This document shows, in pieces, positions 1 through 8,568 of a stretch of 64,000 bases of DNA; within the stretch, counting starts at the first letter, position 1, and every line of letters begins with the position of its first letter. The notes below the pieces were generated by a model that was not told the DNA's origin, ran no database searches, and was given only the letters and a program-made list of their open reading frames with translations. Made by a program: the position numbers and the translations under genes. This stretch comes from Aliterella atlantica CENA595 (GTDB lineage: Bacteria; Cyanobacteriota; Cyanobacteriia; Cyanobacteriales; Chroococcidiopsidaceae): assembly GCF_000952155.1 (NCBI RefSeq), contig NZ_JYON01000004.1, positions 62,001 to 126,000 on the forward strand. Reading direction: 5' to 3'.

Positions 1-141
1 TCAATTGCGACATCTAAACTTGTCGAGCATCCCCTTACAGCTTTACATTTTAGTACAATAACTCAAAATGTTTTGAAGATTGGTGATAATAGTCAATCCT
101 CACTGCTACAAAAAGTGGCAAAGATATTAATTGAAAATTGA
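1..141 (+). CDS. C-terminal fragment of a cut gene (unknown)
   Basis: Reading frame 1 is open from the first base to a TGA at 139-141 and gives 46 residues ending in KILIEN. The residue mix looks protein-like, with an amphipathic stretch LLQKVAKILI at the end. No family can be recognised from so short a tail. The gene would begin outside the window. The frame could also be open by chance, as 141 bases is short. Confidence 0.35.
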   Translation, partial: SIATSKLVEHPLTALHFSTITQNVLKIGDNSQSSLLQKVAKILIEN

Positions 142-562
142 AGAGCAAGTTTATACTGAATATTAGCTTACCCTGTTGTCTTATTTCGCAAACTGCATGG
201 CAAATATCGCTCGCAAGAGCAGGCAGCGCGATCGCTTTACAAGTTGATACTGAGCATAGTTTTACATAATTATGAAAGATAGGCGTGTGTTAAATTAGTT
301 AGAACATAGTAGTGCATTGGAAGTAATGAGTTTTAGGGATGTAGTCGAGGCGCTCAATAAGTCTTTCCACAAATGAGAAACATGGAATTCAACTGCTGTT
401 GAAGTAATACCCCTGTGAAGAAAGACGTGCCAAGATATATGAAAGCTTCAACACAGCGCAGCTTGAAAAGCAAGCAAAAATGTGAACTGAAATTTTCCTC
501 TAACATCACAGAACTTAGGCAACTGCCAGAGGAATAAGCATAATTAGTGAGGTATCAGTGCA
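142..562. other. Intergenic region, no gene seen
   Basis: About 420 bases with stops in all frames at short intervals. It holds one HIP1 site near 230 and otherwise A+T-rich sequence. It presumably carries the promoter of the toxin-antitoxin pair that follows, but no clear -35/-10 pair or tRNA can be picked out. Confidence 0.5.
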
Positions 563-811
563 ATGAGTGTTGTAATATCAGACGAGATCCTGCAAGCATC
601 TCAGCTTTCCCCAAGTGAGTTTCGTCAAGAGATTGCCCTACACCTGTTTCAGACGGGTCGTTTAACACTTAGGTACGCTAGCCAATTGGCGGATTTGCAC
701 CCCAATGCCTTTCGTCAACTTCTCAAGCAGCGCAATATTCCTCTCTACTGTTATGATGTCGAGGACTTTGAACTCGACCTGAAGAATCTGCGGGAGTTAG
801 GACGGTTGTGA
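563..811 (+). CDS. UPF0175 family small protein (probable antitoxin)
   Basis: An 82-residue protein with the UPF0175 pattern: an N-terminal strand (VVISDEIL), then a helix-turn-helix-like stretch EIALHLFQTGRLTLRYASQLADLHPNAF broken here only for length, then an acidic tail. UPF0175 proteins are DNA-binding antitoxin-like proteins usually encoded next to DUF3368 PIN-like proteins. The next gene is exactly such a DUF3368 protein, and its GTG start overlaps this stop codon as GTGA at 808-811, so the two are translationally coupled. An antitoxin that also represses the pair is the likely role. No residue appears to be missing. Confidence 0.85.
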   Translation: MSVVISDEILQASQLSPSEFRQEIALHLFQTGRLTLRYASQLADLHPNAFRQLLKQRNIPLYCYDVEDFELDLKNLRELGRL

Positions 812-1308
812 TTGTTATTAGCGACACGTCAGCAATTACGAACTTAGCAGCAATTCAACATCTGCACCTTCTCTCTCAACTCTATAAACAAGTCATCATT
901 CCTGAAGCAGTCTATCGCGAACTAGCAGACATCGATCCTCCAGTGCCAGGAACTCTCGAAATTCAAGCTGCCTGTTGGGTTTCAGTCAAACAAATTACGA
1001 ACCGTAATGTCGTTGAACGTCTTCAAGAACAGGTAAGCTTAGATCCAGGAGAGTCTGAGGCGCTCGCTCTTGCCTTAGAACTGAATGCCGACGATCTACT
1101 ATTGATTGATGAGCGACGCGGTAGAGCAGAAGCTAATCGTTTAGGATTAAGAATTACTGGGCTACTAGGCATATTGGTTGAGGCGAAACGCAAAAATCTA
1201 GTTGCTGCAGTTAAGCCACTAATGGATGCCCTTATTGCTACTTTAGAGTTTAGAGTTTCTTCAGCACTTTATCAGCAGATTTTAGAAATAGTGAATGAAG
1301 CCCGATAG
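808..1308 (+). CDS. DUF3368 PIN-like protein (probable toxin RNase)
   Basis: This 166-residue protein starts with a GTG that overlaps the upstream antitoxin stop. It begins with the PIN-type strand and acidic residue VISDTSAITNLA. Further on come the conserved LDPGESEALALALE segment and LLIDERRGRAEANRLG, which supply the other acidic residues of the metal site. DUF3368 belongs to the PIN fold, whose members are usually Mg-dependent RNases. The acidic residues (D6, E of GESEA, D and E of LLIDE) are present, so it looks intact. By context it is the toxin half of a UPF0175/DUF3368 module; its RNA target cannot be inferred. Confidence 0.85.
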   Translation: MIVISDTSAITNLAAIQHLHLLSQLYKQVIIPEAVYRELADIDPPVPGTLEIQAACWVSVKQITNRNVVERLQEQVSLDPGESEALALALELNADDLLLIDERRGRAEANRLGLRITGLLGILVEAKRKNLVAAVKPLMDALIATLEFRVSSALYQQILEIVNEAR

Positions 1309-1329
1309 GGATTTGATACCATTAGCTAA

Positions 1330-1950
1330 ATGAGCGATCGCCCTTTCCCGCAGATTGGCAAAAATACTATGGCAAAGCGTAAGAAAAGCAATCTTGAGTG
1401 GATTAAAGAAACGCTGGAACTAAAACCAGACCATCGCTGGGAATCTCCGTCTGGTTATAAAATTTTTGTCGCAGATCGTGGTTCTGTTCGCTTCAATGTT
1501 CCCCAAAATTGGGTTTTTGAACCCCAAGAAAATTCGTTTAAGTTTCTCGATCGCAAACCGCCTAATGATGATTGCTGCCTAGAAATGTCTTTCAATCGTC
1601 TACCACCCCGCGATGACTGGGATCTGTTTCCGCTCAAGCCGATATTGAAGAAAGTAATAGCAGACGATAGCCGCGATGTTATTGCTAGGGGAGAAATTCA
1701 TACTGTCAAGCGCCAAACAGCAAGGATTATGTGGACGGAGATTAAATTTATCGATACTCAAGCAGAACCGCGCGAAGCTTTTTCGCGGACTTGTATCGGT
1801 ATAGGATCGAACGTTCAGTGCTTGATTACGTTTGATTATTGGGTAGACCAAGCAGAGAAGTTAATACCTGTTTGGGATGAGGTGATGCGTAGTCTGACGC
1901 TAGGGCTATATATCCGCGATCCTAGGACTGGTTTGGCTTACCCTGACTAG
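1330..1950 (+). CDS. Conserved hypothetical protein, possible PsbP/Mog1-like fold
   Basis: A soluble protein of up to 206 residues with no signal peptide. The first 13 codons include a HIP1 octamer (SDRP), and an in-frame ATG at 1369 opening MAKRKKSNLEWIKETL is the other plausible start. Neither start has a clear ribosome binding site. The stretch GSVRFNVPQNWVFEP followed by a conserved LEMSFNRLPP strand resembles the opening of PsbP/Mog1/DUF1795-type domains, but this is a guess from pattern. It lies 21 bases after the toxin gene on the same strand and may be cotranscribed. Function unknown. Confidence 0.7.
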   Translation: MSDRPFPQIGKNTMAKRKKSNLEWIKETLELKPDHRWESPSGYKIFVADRGSVRFNVPQNWVFEPQENSFKFLDRKPPNDDCCLEMSFNRLPPRDDWDLFPLKPILKKVIADDSRDVIARGEIHTVKRQTARIMWTEIKFIDTQAEPREAFSRTCIGIGSNVQCLITFDYWVDQAEKLIPVWDEVMRSLTLGLYIRDPRTGLAYPD

Positions 1951-1990
1951 AAAAATAGATTTGGATGAGTCTTTACGTTTGAGGAGACAA

Positions 1991-2016
1991 GGGGACAAGG
2001 AGGACTACAGGGGGAT
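1991..2016. repeat. Dispersed G-rich repeat, copy 1 of 3
   Basis: A 26-base stretch ending in GACTACAGGGGGAT. It matches, with few differences, the copies at 10928-10955 and 56661-56686. All three lie in short gaps between genes. This one sits between the converging unknown gene and xylB. Confidence 0.7.
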
Positions 2017-2030
2017 GCCTAATTGTGCTA

Positions 2031-3497
2031 TCAACGGACAGGTTTAAGCGATTCGTACAGCAAACTGTAACGCTCAAATGCTGTTTCGTATAACGGATTT
2101 ACTTGTGGCTGTACTACTTTACTTTCTTGGGGCAGAATCTTGAATGCAGCCTCTAAGTTTGGATACGCCCCAACTCCTACCATTGCTAAAATTGCAGCAC
2201 CATAAGCTGCTCCTTCTTCTGCTTGAGGTGCAATTAGTTCTGCTTGCAAAACATCTGCCAAAATCTGCAACCAAGTGTGAGATCGCGCTCCTCCACCTGT
2301 TGCTAACAATTGATGTACGGGCGCAATTGGCTTAATTATTTCCAATGCTGCGCGTAAGCTAAAAGCAACGCCTTCTAGTACAGCCCGAACTACATCTGCC
2401 TGCGTATGAGCTAATGACAAGTTTACCCAAGCGCCGCGAGTATCTGGATCGAGGTGTGGACTGCGTTCTCCAGCCAGATGAGGTAAAAATAGCACGCCAC
2501 GCGCACCAGGCTGGGAAAGCTCTGCAACAGCCATCAAATCAGTAAAGGTAGTCTGCGGGGCAAATGTATCTCGATACCAACGCAGCGCACCGCCAGCAGC
2601 TAAAGTTACACCAAGCAAATGATAGCCGCCATCTGCATGGCAAAATAGATGCACTCTACCTTCAGGATCGGGAATTGGGCGATCGCATGGCACAAAAATA
2701 ACTCCCGATGTACCAATACTCAGACTGCCTAGGTTTAAATTGCTACTAGAAATGCCCAAACCGATTGCTGCTGCTGCATTATCACCGCCGCCTGCAATCA
2801 CAGGTAAACCCGCAGGTAGTCCTGTGCGCTCGGCTATTGTCGGTTTTAGCTTTCCGGCGATCGCTGTTGACTCCACAATGGCAGGGAATAGCACTGGGCT
2901 AATATTAATTGCCTTAAGTATATCTGCGTCCCATTGCTTTTGCGCCAAGTTCAAGCAGCCTATTCCAGATGCGTCAGATGGTTCTGTTACTAACTCCCCA
3001 GTCAACATATAGCCAAGATAATCCTTGGGTAAAAGAACCTGTTGCATCCGAGTGTACGCCTGCGGTTCTTCATTTCTTAACCATACTATTTTGGGCAGTT
3101 GAAAGCCTGTAATTGCTGGATTACCAGTACGTGCAATTAATTCCTGGCGCGAAATTGCTTTTTCAATTATCTCAACTGCTTTACCTGTACGCTGGTCGTT
3201 CCACAAAATTGCTGGTCTAATGACTGTACCATCTGCATCTAAAGGAACCATGCCATGCATTTGTCCAGATAAACCAAGAGCTACTATTTTATGGCTATTT
3301 AACTTTTGTGTTAGTGCTAATAAAGCCTCTAGACTAGCTTCGAGCCAATCAGCGGGGTTTTGCTCCGTCCAACCAGGCTGTGGTGTGAGTAAAGGATAGC
3401 TGCTTGTTGCTTGAGCGATCGCTTGTCCTTGGAGATCGACTGCGATCGCTCTTACTCCTCCCGTACCAAGGTCTAATCCAATGAAAACGTCAGTCAA
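2031..3497 (-). CDS. xylB: Xylulokinase (FGGY carbohydrate kinase)
   Basis: This 488-residue protein has the usual length for xylulokinase, which phosphorylates D-xylulose with ATP to give xylulose 5-phosphate for the pentose phosphate pathway. The N-terminal phosphate-binding loop is [17 protein letters not shown], the substrate motif SGQMHGMV follows near residue 78, and the C-terminal domain carries [13 protein letters not shown] and the ATP-binding [17 protein letters not shown]. No xylose isomerase or sugar transporter is adjacent, so the enzyme may instead serve a free-pentulose salvage role. Related FGGY kinases act on ribulose or glycerol, but the overall pattern is XylB-like. Confidence 0.9.
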   Translation of the reverse strand: MTDVFIGLDLGTGGVRAIAVDLQGQAIAQATSSYPLLTPQPGWTEQNPADWLEASLEALLALTQKLNSHKIVALGLSGQMHGMVPLDADGTVIRPAILWNDQRTGKAVEIIEKAISRQELIARTGNPAITGFQLPKIVWLRNEEPQAYTRMQQVLLPKDYLGYMLTGELVTEPSDASGIGCLNLAQKQWDADILKAINISPVLFPAIVESTAIAGKLKPTIAERTGLPAGLPVIAGGGDNAAAAIGLGISSSNLNLGSLSIGTSGVIFVPCDRPIPDPEGRVHLFCHADGGYHLLGVTLAAGGALRWYRDTFAPQTTFTDLMAVAELSQPGARGVLFLPHLAGERSPHLDPDTRGAWVNLSLAHTQADVVRAVLEGVAFSLRAALEIIKPIAPVHQLLATGGGARSHTWLQILADVLQAELIAPQAEEGAAYGAAILAMVGVGAYPNLEAAFKILPQESKVVQPQVNPLYETAFERYSLLYESLKPVR

Positions 3498-3608
3498 TCG
3501 CCCGTCCCAAATCCATCAGTCCTATGTTAGCGATTTTAAAATACCAGGCTCAATGTGCCTACAATCCGATATTTACTATTACAGACAATCGCACTACATT
3601 TCAGCATT

Positions 3609-4832
3609 TTATCGGCGTGTCTGCCTATTTGTAGAACTTTGAGAACTCGCTTCATTTACAAAGGGTGCTGGGGAAGACGTTACCTGGACTGCAGGCGGTC
3701 GATCGAAATGCTGGTAGACGCTGCGAGAAATTTGCCGGATCAATTCTTGAGCGCGGCTGTCATTGTGCGGGCGCTTGACCATTGCTACTCCAACGTAACG
3801 CTTGCCGTTAGGCATATCTATTAGTCCTACATCGCCAACCATCGAGCCAATATCTCCGGTTTTGTGCGCGATCGTCGATCCTTCTCCTAAACCGCGCGGC
3901 AGCAGCGTTCTTGTCTTAGTCTGGCGCATAATGTCTAACAAGCGATCGCGCGATCTTAGCGACATCAATTCGCCCTTATCTACTAACTGCATTAAATGTG
4001 CTAGATCTTTAGGGCTAGTAATATTTGTCCCTGGCAAATCTGGTAACTGATTGCGAATAATTGTCGATCCTAAACCCCAGTTTTTGAAGCGATCGTTTAG
4101 AGCAGCTATTCCACCCATCCGCGCGATCAGCATATTTGTCGCTGTATTATCGCTGATGATAATCATCTTTGCTGCCGTTGTTAAAGCAGTAAATTTTGTC
4201 CCCACAGGTCGATACTGCATATCTCCAGAACCGCCGCCAATAAGTTCTTTTTTCAGGGTTAGCTTTTCATCTAAGCGAATTTTTCCCGCATCTACATCTT
4301 GAAAAAAGGCAACCAAAACTGGAAACTTGATCGTACTAGCAGCAGCAAAGGTCAAAGAACCATTCCAGTCTAGGTAATTGTTGGTATCGAGATCGACAAA
4401 AAAAATGCCTGGTGTTAGTCCGTTATTCTTAGTTGATAACTGCTGTACGGCAGCTTTTAAGGGAGCAATTTCTTGATTGAGTTTTAAAGCTGAAGGTGGT
4501 ACTGTATTTGTGGCGGCTGAGGTTGGTTGAGCGGGTAATGACGGCTTTTCTTCGGCGATGCGGCTAGCAGGATTTAGCACTGATATCAACGTACCAGCGA
4601 TCGCCCCAATTCCTACTCCCAAAATCAGCAAGCGCAAACTATAAATAATTAGTTTATTTGGTTTTTTGCGTGCTAGCTTGCTAGTGCGCCGTTTGGGTGC
4701 TGGCGACGTTCTGGGTACTGTACCTTGACGCGGAGGGCGGCTAGTTGACGTGGCGTAGCTTGTTTTTTGCCTGCTAGATACAACTTTTGGCGGTAAATCT
4801 ATAGAAGAGCGCGATCGCGATTTGCCATTCAT
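3609..4832 (-). CDS. Membrane-anchored class A beta-lactamase-like serine hydrolase
   Basis: A 407-residue protein. Residues 1-60 are basic and Ser/Pro-rich, a single membrane segment lies at about 61-84, and a penicillin-binding/class A beta-lactamase-like domain fills about 120-380. The active-site motifs are present: S166-T-I-K169, S227-D-N229 and K324-T-G. The loop after SDN, where class A enzymes carry the deacylating Glu of ExxLN, reads NQLPDLPGTN and lacks that Glu, so efficient beta-lactam hydrolysis is unlikely. A periplasmic or thylakoid-lumen peptidase or penicillin-binding role is more plausible. The Ser/Thr-rich C-terminal tail is low in complexity. Confidence 0.85.
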   Translation of the reverse strand: MNGKSRSRSSIDLPPKVVSSRQKTSYATSTSRPPRQGTVPRTSPAPKRRTSKLARKKPNKLIIYSLRLLILGVGIGAIAGTLISVLNPASRIAEEKPSLPAQPTSAATNTVPPSALKLNQEIAPLKAAVQQLSTKNNGLTPGIFFVDLDTNNYLDWNGSLTFAAASTIKFPVLVAFFQDVDAGKIRLDEKLTLKKELIGGGSGDMQYRPVGTKFTALTTAAKMIIISDNTATNMLIARMGGIAALNDRFKNWGLGSTIIRNQLPDLPGTNITSPKDLAHLMQLVDKGELMSLRSRDRLLDIMRQTKTRTLLPRGLGEGSTIAHKTGDIGSMVGDVGLIDMPNGKRYVGVAMVKRPHNDSRAQELIRQISRSVYQHFDRPPAVQVTSSPAPFVNEASSQSSTNRQTRR

Positions 4833-4931
4833 TACTGATGCTCCAACCTTGCCTTTAATCTGCCTGCAGGAAATTATAGCTTCTTGGTTCTTATTTATTG
4901 ACGGTGTTTCTTTAAAGTCCCAATCTTTCTA

Positions 4932-4963
4932 ACTGGTCACTGGTTACTGGTCACTGGTCACTG
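4932..4963. repeat. Heptamer tandem repeat (ACTGGTC unit), 4.6 copies
   Basis: Four and a half tandem copies of ACTGGTC, one copy reading ACTGGTT. The same unit on the other strand (CAGTGAC phase) occurs at 47136-47149 and 48454-48486. It fits the short tandemly repeated repetitive sequences known from cyanobacteria. Confidence 0.9.
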
Positions 4964-5079
4964 CTATTTGACACCTAACTCCTCAAATACCCTACGCTTA
5001 AAATTACTTTTTGGCAATCAAGATTTTAGCTTTTGGCATTGCTAACTATCAATGCGATCGCCGCGATGCCTAAAATAGC

Positions 5080-5823
5080 TTATTCTCTTGTTTCTGCTGC
5101 GCGTAATGCCCATTCTATTTGCGTCAAAATTCCTCTAATTGCTCCTAATTCTTGCTTGTCTAGATAGGCGCGGTTGTATATGTGGCGAAATTTTTCCATC
5201 CGGCTAGCTGCTGTATGCGGGTACAAATAGCCAATTTTCAGCAAAACAGCTTCTAAGTGCTGGTAATACCCCTCTAATTCCTCAAAAGCTGCATAATTGT
5301 TAGTTTTGCTAGAGCGATCGCTTGGCGGTAAATCTACAGCTTGCGCGAGTTCGTAACAGCATATTGCTACTGCTTGCGCTAAATTTAACGCCGCATAATT
5401 AGGGCTAGAAGGAATACGGGCGAAGCGTTGAGCATAGTTTAGTTCTTCATTGCTCAATCCTCGGCTTTCAGGACCAAAAACTAGGGCTGATTGTTGCTTG
5501 GGTGCTTCAATCAGCCAAGGTAAGACGGTTCGCGCTGGCTCTAACAAGTCCCATTGGCGATCGCGGGCAGTTGTAGCAATAATCCGCGTACACCCTTGCA
5601 GCGCCTCTGGTAACGTTGCTACTTCATTTGCCTTAGCCAGAACATCTCCAGCATGAACTGCCATGTGCCTAGCTGCTTCGGAAGTGCGATCGCATTGCGG
5701 ATTGACTAAAATTAACTGGCTTAAACCGAAATTTTTCATTACCCTGGCGATCGCGCCTACATTCAACGCCCCCGCAGGTTCTACTACTACAATCTTTACT
5801 AATGCTAATTCTTGTTCCAACAT
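5080..5823 (-). CDS. trmJ: tRNA (cytidine/uridine-2'-O)-methyltransferase TrmJ-like
   Basis: A 247-residue SpoU-family (SPOUT, knotted) RNA methyltransferase. The N-terminal motif 1 is VEPAGALNVGAIARVMKNFG, motif 2 is LVFGPESRGLSNEEL near 118-132, and motif 3 is NYAALNLAQAVAICCYELAQ near 143. A helical C-terminal extension of about 80 residues follows, as in TrmJ, which 2'-O-methylates position 32 of tRNAs using SAM. A related rRNA or tRNA target cannot be excluded. It is divergent from the DUF2256 gene, with only 42 bases between the two starts. Confidence 0.87.
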   Translation of the reverse strand: MLEQELALVKIVVVEPAGALNVGAIARVMKNFGLSQLILVNPQCDRTSEAARHMAVHAGDVLAKANEVATLPEALQGCTRIIATTARDRQWDLLEPARTVLPWLIEAPKQQSALVFGPESRGLSNEELNYAQRFARIPSSPNYAALNLAQAVAICCYELAQAVDLPPSDRSSKTNNYAAFEELEGYYQHLEAVLLKIGYLYPHTAASRMEKFRHIYNRAYLDKQELGAIRGILTQIEWALRAAETRE

Positions 5824-5865
5824 AAACTTTTGTAAAATTAGAGGATGTGTATTAATTAAAAGATC

Positions 5866-6012
5866 GTGCCACGCTCTAAATCAGATTTACCGACGAAAAT
5901 TTGTCCTGTGTGTCAGCGTCCCTTTACATGGCGGAAAAAATGGGAAGATTGCTGGGATGATGTGAAATATTGCTCGGAACGCTGCCGTCGCCGCAAAGCA
6001 CAAAAGCAGTAA
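5866..6012 (+). CDS. DUF2256 small zinc-finger-like protein, GTG start
   Basis: A short open frame starting with GTG at 5866 and ending with TAA at 6010-6012, encoding 48 residues. It carries the DUF2256 pattern [20 protein letters not shown] followed by [12 protein letters not shown], with the paired cysteines CPVC and CSERC that would hold a zinc ion. The Trp-rich core and basic tail are typical of the family. DUF2256 proteins have no established function. It lies divergent to trmJ and 43 bases upstream of the isoaspartyl peptidase gene, with which it may be cotranscribed. Its size and non-ATG start make it easy to miss. Confidence 0.87.
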   Translation: MPRSKSDLPTKICPVCQRPFTWRKKWEDCWDDVKYCSERCRRRKAQKQ

Positions 6013-6055
6013 GAGAGAGCGCCAATAAATACAAGCAACAGATGGAGTAAGAGTA

Positions 6056-6997
6056 GTGCAGCCTAAGTTAATTATTCATGGTGGGGCTGGTAGTTCTCTT
6101 AAAGGCAAGGGAGGAGTAGAATCAGTCAGGCGATCGCTTGCGGCAGTGGTAGAAGAAGTTTACGCGCTGCTAAAGTCAGGCGCAAATGCTCGTGAGGCAG
6201 TGGTATTAGGTTGCCAGTTATTGGAGGACAATCCCCGTTTCAATGCTGGTACGGGTTCGGTACTGCAATCAGACGGGCAAATTCGCATGAGTGCAGCCTT
6301 AATGGATGGTACGAACCAAAGCTTTAGCGGTGTCATCAATGTATCGAGAGTACAGCATCCCATCGAGCTTGCCCAGCACTTACAGTCATCGCCAGATCGA
6401 GTTTTATCAGATATTGGCGCAGCAGAACTACTCCGAGAATTGCAAGTACCGCTATACAATCCGCTGACAGAATTACGCTTAGAAGAGTGGATGCAAGAAC
6501 GCCAAGAAAATTTTGTCAAAACGATGGCTGGAGTAGTAGCAGAACCGGAATTGGTAGAAAATGCCGGACGCGGGACAATTGGCGTTGTCGCCCTCGATAG
6601 CCAAGGTAATTTGGCAACTGGTACTTCTACAGGTGGCAAAGGATTTGAGAGAATTGGGCGCGTTAGCGATTCAGCAATGCCTGCGGGAAATTATGCTACC
6701 AAATACGCCGCAGTTAGCTGTACGGGTATTGGCGAAGATATTATTGACGAGTGTTTGGCAGCAAGGATCGTCGTGCGCGTAACCGATGGAATGTCACTGC
6801 ACGAAGCAATGAAGCGGACTTTTGCCGAAGCCCACAAAAATCAACGAGACTTAGGTGCGATCGCTCTTGATGCTACAGGGGCAATTTCTTGGGGCAAAAC
6901 TAGCGAGGTACTGCTGGCTGCTTTTCACGATGGCGAACAAATCGGGGATACGTTAGAGGCGGCTGACGGGACGATTACGGGTTGTTTGGGTGGTTGA
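6056..6997 (+). CDS. Isoaspartyl peptidase / type 2 L-asparaginase
   Basis: A 313-residue Ntn-hydrolase of the plant-type asparaginase family, which cleaves isoaspartyl dipeptides and asparagine. It opens with the family motif LIIHGGAG. The autoproteolytic and catalytic Thr is T174 in GRGTIGVVALD, so the precursor would be cut between G173 and T174 into alpha and beta chains. Downstream, TSTGGKGFERIGRVSDS and the later TGIGED segment form the substrate pocket. The start is GTG, with a GGAG at 6043-6046 upstream. It converges with glmU, the gap holding a palindrome and a GCAGGGG repeat. No missing residues. Confidence 0.93.
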   Translation: MQPKLIIHGGAGSSLKGKGGVESVRRSLAAVVEEVYALLKSGANAREAVVLGCQLLEDNPRFNAGTGSVLQSDGQIRMSAALMDGTNQSFSGVINVSRVQHPIELAQHLQSSPDRVLSDIGAAELLRELQVPLYNPLTELRLEEWMQERQENFVKTMAGVVAEPELVENAGRGTIGVVALDSQGNLATGTSTGGKGFERIGRVSDSAMPAGNYATKYAAVSCTGIGEDIIDECLAARIVVRVTDGMSLHEAMKRTFAEAHKNQRDLGAIALDATGAISWGKTSEVLLAAFHDGEQIGDTLEAADGTITGCLGG

Positions 6998-7019
6998 ATT
7001 GATATCCTCTGTCGGATTG

Positions 7020-7042
7020 GAGACGTTGCACTGCAACGTCTC
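7020..7042. repeat. Palindromic repeat GAGACGTTGCA-n-TGCAACGTCTC
   Basis: Perfect 11-base arms around a single base. A second palindrome of the same design at 23718-23740 has a paired change in each arm. Here it lies between two converging genes, where it could act as a bidirectional transcription stop. It resembles dispersed palindromes common between cyanobacterial genes. Confidence 0.85.
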
Positions 7043-7058
7043 TACATGATTAAATTCT

Positions 7059-7092
7059 CTACCCCTGCTCCCCCTGCTACCCCTGCTCCTCT
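7059..7092. repeat. GCAGGGG-type repeat overlapping the glmU stop codon
   Basis: Read on the minus strand, GAGCAGGGGTAG and GCAGGGGGA units follow one another. The glmU stop TAG at 7077-7079 lies inside the repeat, which therefore supplies the last residues EEQG. Related GCAGGGG units occur within the coding sequence at 53001-53050. Confidence 0.75.
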
Positions 7093-8444
7093 ACTCTCTT
7101 CAACTGCCACCCTGGTTTAACTACCTGACGGGCGCGACCGATAACTAGACAATCATCGGGGACGTTTTCGGTAACGGCTGAACCTGCGGCGATGAAAACA
7201 TCTGAACCTATGGTCAAAGGTGCTACTAAGACGCTGTTTGCTCCTGTTTTGGAACGATCGCCTATTTTGGTGGGATGCTTGTTGATGCCGTCGTAGTTAG
7301 CGGTAATTGTCCCTGCACCGATGTTGACTTTTTCGCCTAGTGTGGCATCTCCTAAATACGATAAATGTGCGACATTGGTGCGATCGCCTAATTTTGTCTT
7401 TTTCATTTCCACAAAATTGCCGATGCGACAGCCCGAACCAATTTCTACATCGCCGCGAAAATGCGTGTAAGGACCTATTTGGGTTTCTGCATGGATGATG
7501 CTGTTGTTGATGACTGAGTACAGTACGGTAACATTTTCATCGATGTGACTGTTTTCAATCAAACTTCCAGGTCCAATCCGGCAGCCTGTTTTAATTGTAG
7601 TATTGCCACGCAGGTGAGTTTGCGGCTCAATAATTACATCGCTTTGGATTTCTACTGTATCGTCAATGGTGATGCTATGAGGATCGACAAGCGTGACTCC
7701 AGCATTCATCCATTTTGCTTTCACTCGTTTTTGCAAAATTTCGTAGGCTGCTGCTAGTTGCTGGCGATCGTTGATGCCGAGCATTTCTTGATAATCTTCT
7801 ACATCCACTGCCATTACTGGTTCTAGTTGATTGACTGCATCAGTTAAGTAATATTCCTGTTGGTCGTTATTTGCTTGCAGGTGGGGCAAAACTTTCATTA
7901 ATTCCGACCACCGAAAACAGTACACTCCTGCATTGATGCGGCGATTTTGTCTTTGCGCGTCGGTGCAGTCTCGATCTTCGACAATTTCTTTAATAATATT
8001 TTGCCCGTTACAAAATACGCGCCCGTAGCCTTGGGCGTTGGGCAAGTGAGCGGTGAGAATCGTTGCTGAGTTTTGATGCTTTTGATGCACCTCTAACAAG
8101 TGCTGGAGAGTTTCAGGTCTAAGCAGAGGTACATCACCATTTAATACCAGTAAATCGCCTGTAAACCCTTCTAAATGAGGAATCAATTGCTGGATGGCAT
8201 GACCTGTTCCTAGTTGTTCTGTCTGTTCGACAAATTCTAGAGGTATTGGTTTTTCTTTGAGGGCAGATTTAACTTCTTGCGCCTGATATCCTACAATCAC
8301 CATCTGCCTTGTTGGCGAAATCGATTTCAAACTTTCTAAAACTCGTTCGACTAGCGATCGCCCAGCCAACGAATGCAAAACCTTGGGCAAGTGGGATTTC
8401 ATTCTCGTCCCGCGCCCCGCTGCTAAAATTGCTACCGCTACCAT
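7077..8444 (-). CDS. glmU: Bifunctional UDP-GlcNAc pyrophosphorylase / glucosamine-1-phosphate acetyltransferase
   Basis: A 455-residue protein, the usual GlmU length. The N-terminal uridylyltransferase domain opens with [11 protein letters not shown] and has LNGDVPLL near 100. From about residue 250 a left-handed beta helix of hexapeptide repeats forms the acetyltransferase, including [11 protein letters not shown] and the [12 protein letters not shown] segment. The enzyme makes UDP-N-acetylglucosamine for peptidoglycan and lipopolysaccharide. The last few residues (VEEQG) come from a GC-rich dispersed repeat that also provides the stop codon. No partner genes are adjacent. Confidence 0.97.
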   Translation of the reverse strand: MVAVAILAAGRGTRMKSHLPKVLHSLAGRSLVERVLESLKSISPTRQMVIVGYQAQEVKSALKEKPIPLEFVEQTEQLGTGHAIQQLIPHLEGFTGDLLVLNGDVPLLRPETLQHLLEVHQKHQNSATILTAHLPNAQGYGRVFCNGQNIIKEIVEDRDCTDAQRQNRRINAGVYCFRWSELMKVLPHLQANNDQQEYYLTDAVNQLEPVMAVDVEDYQEMLGINDRQQLAAAYEILQKRVKAKWMNAGVTLVDPHSITIDDTVEIQSDVIIEPQTHLRGNTTIKTGCRIGPGSLIENSHIDENVTVLYSVINNSIIHAETQIGPYTHFRGDVEIGSGCRIGNFVEMKKTKLGDRTNVAHLSYLGDATLGEKVNIGAGTITANYDGINKHPTKIGDRSKTGANSVLVAPLTIGSDVFIAAGSAVTENVPDDCLVIGRARQVVKPGWQLKRVEEQG

Positions 8445-8568
8445 ATCTACTTGTTTAGCTATCAGGTCTCAGAATAGATGATAAAGGCTAAAGGCAGCAC
8501 AGCTAGAAGAAAAGTTTAAAATTTCTAGATATTTTCTCTGAGCCTTTTTACTTATCCTTACCTATCTG

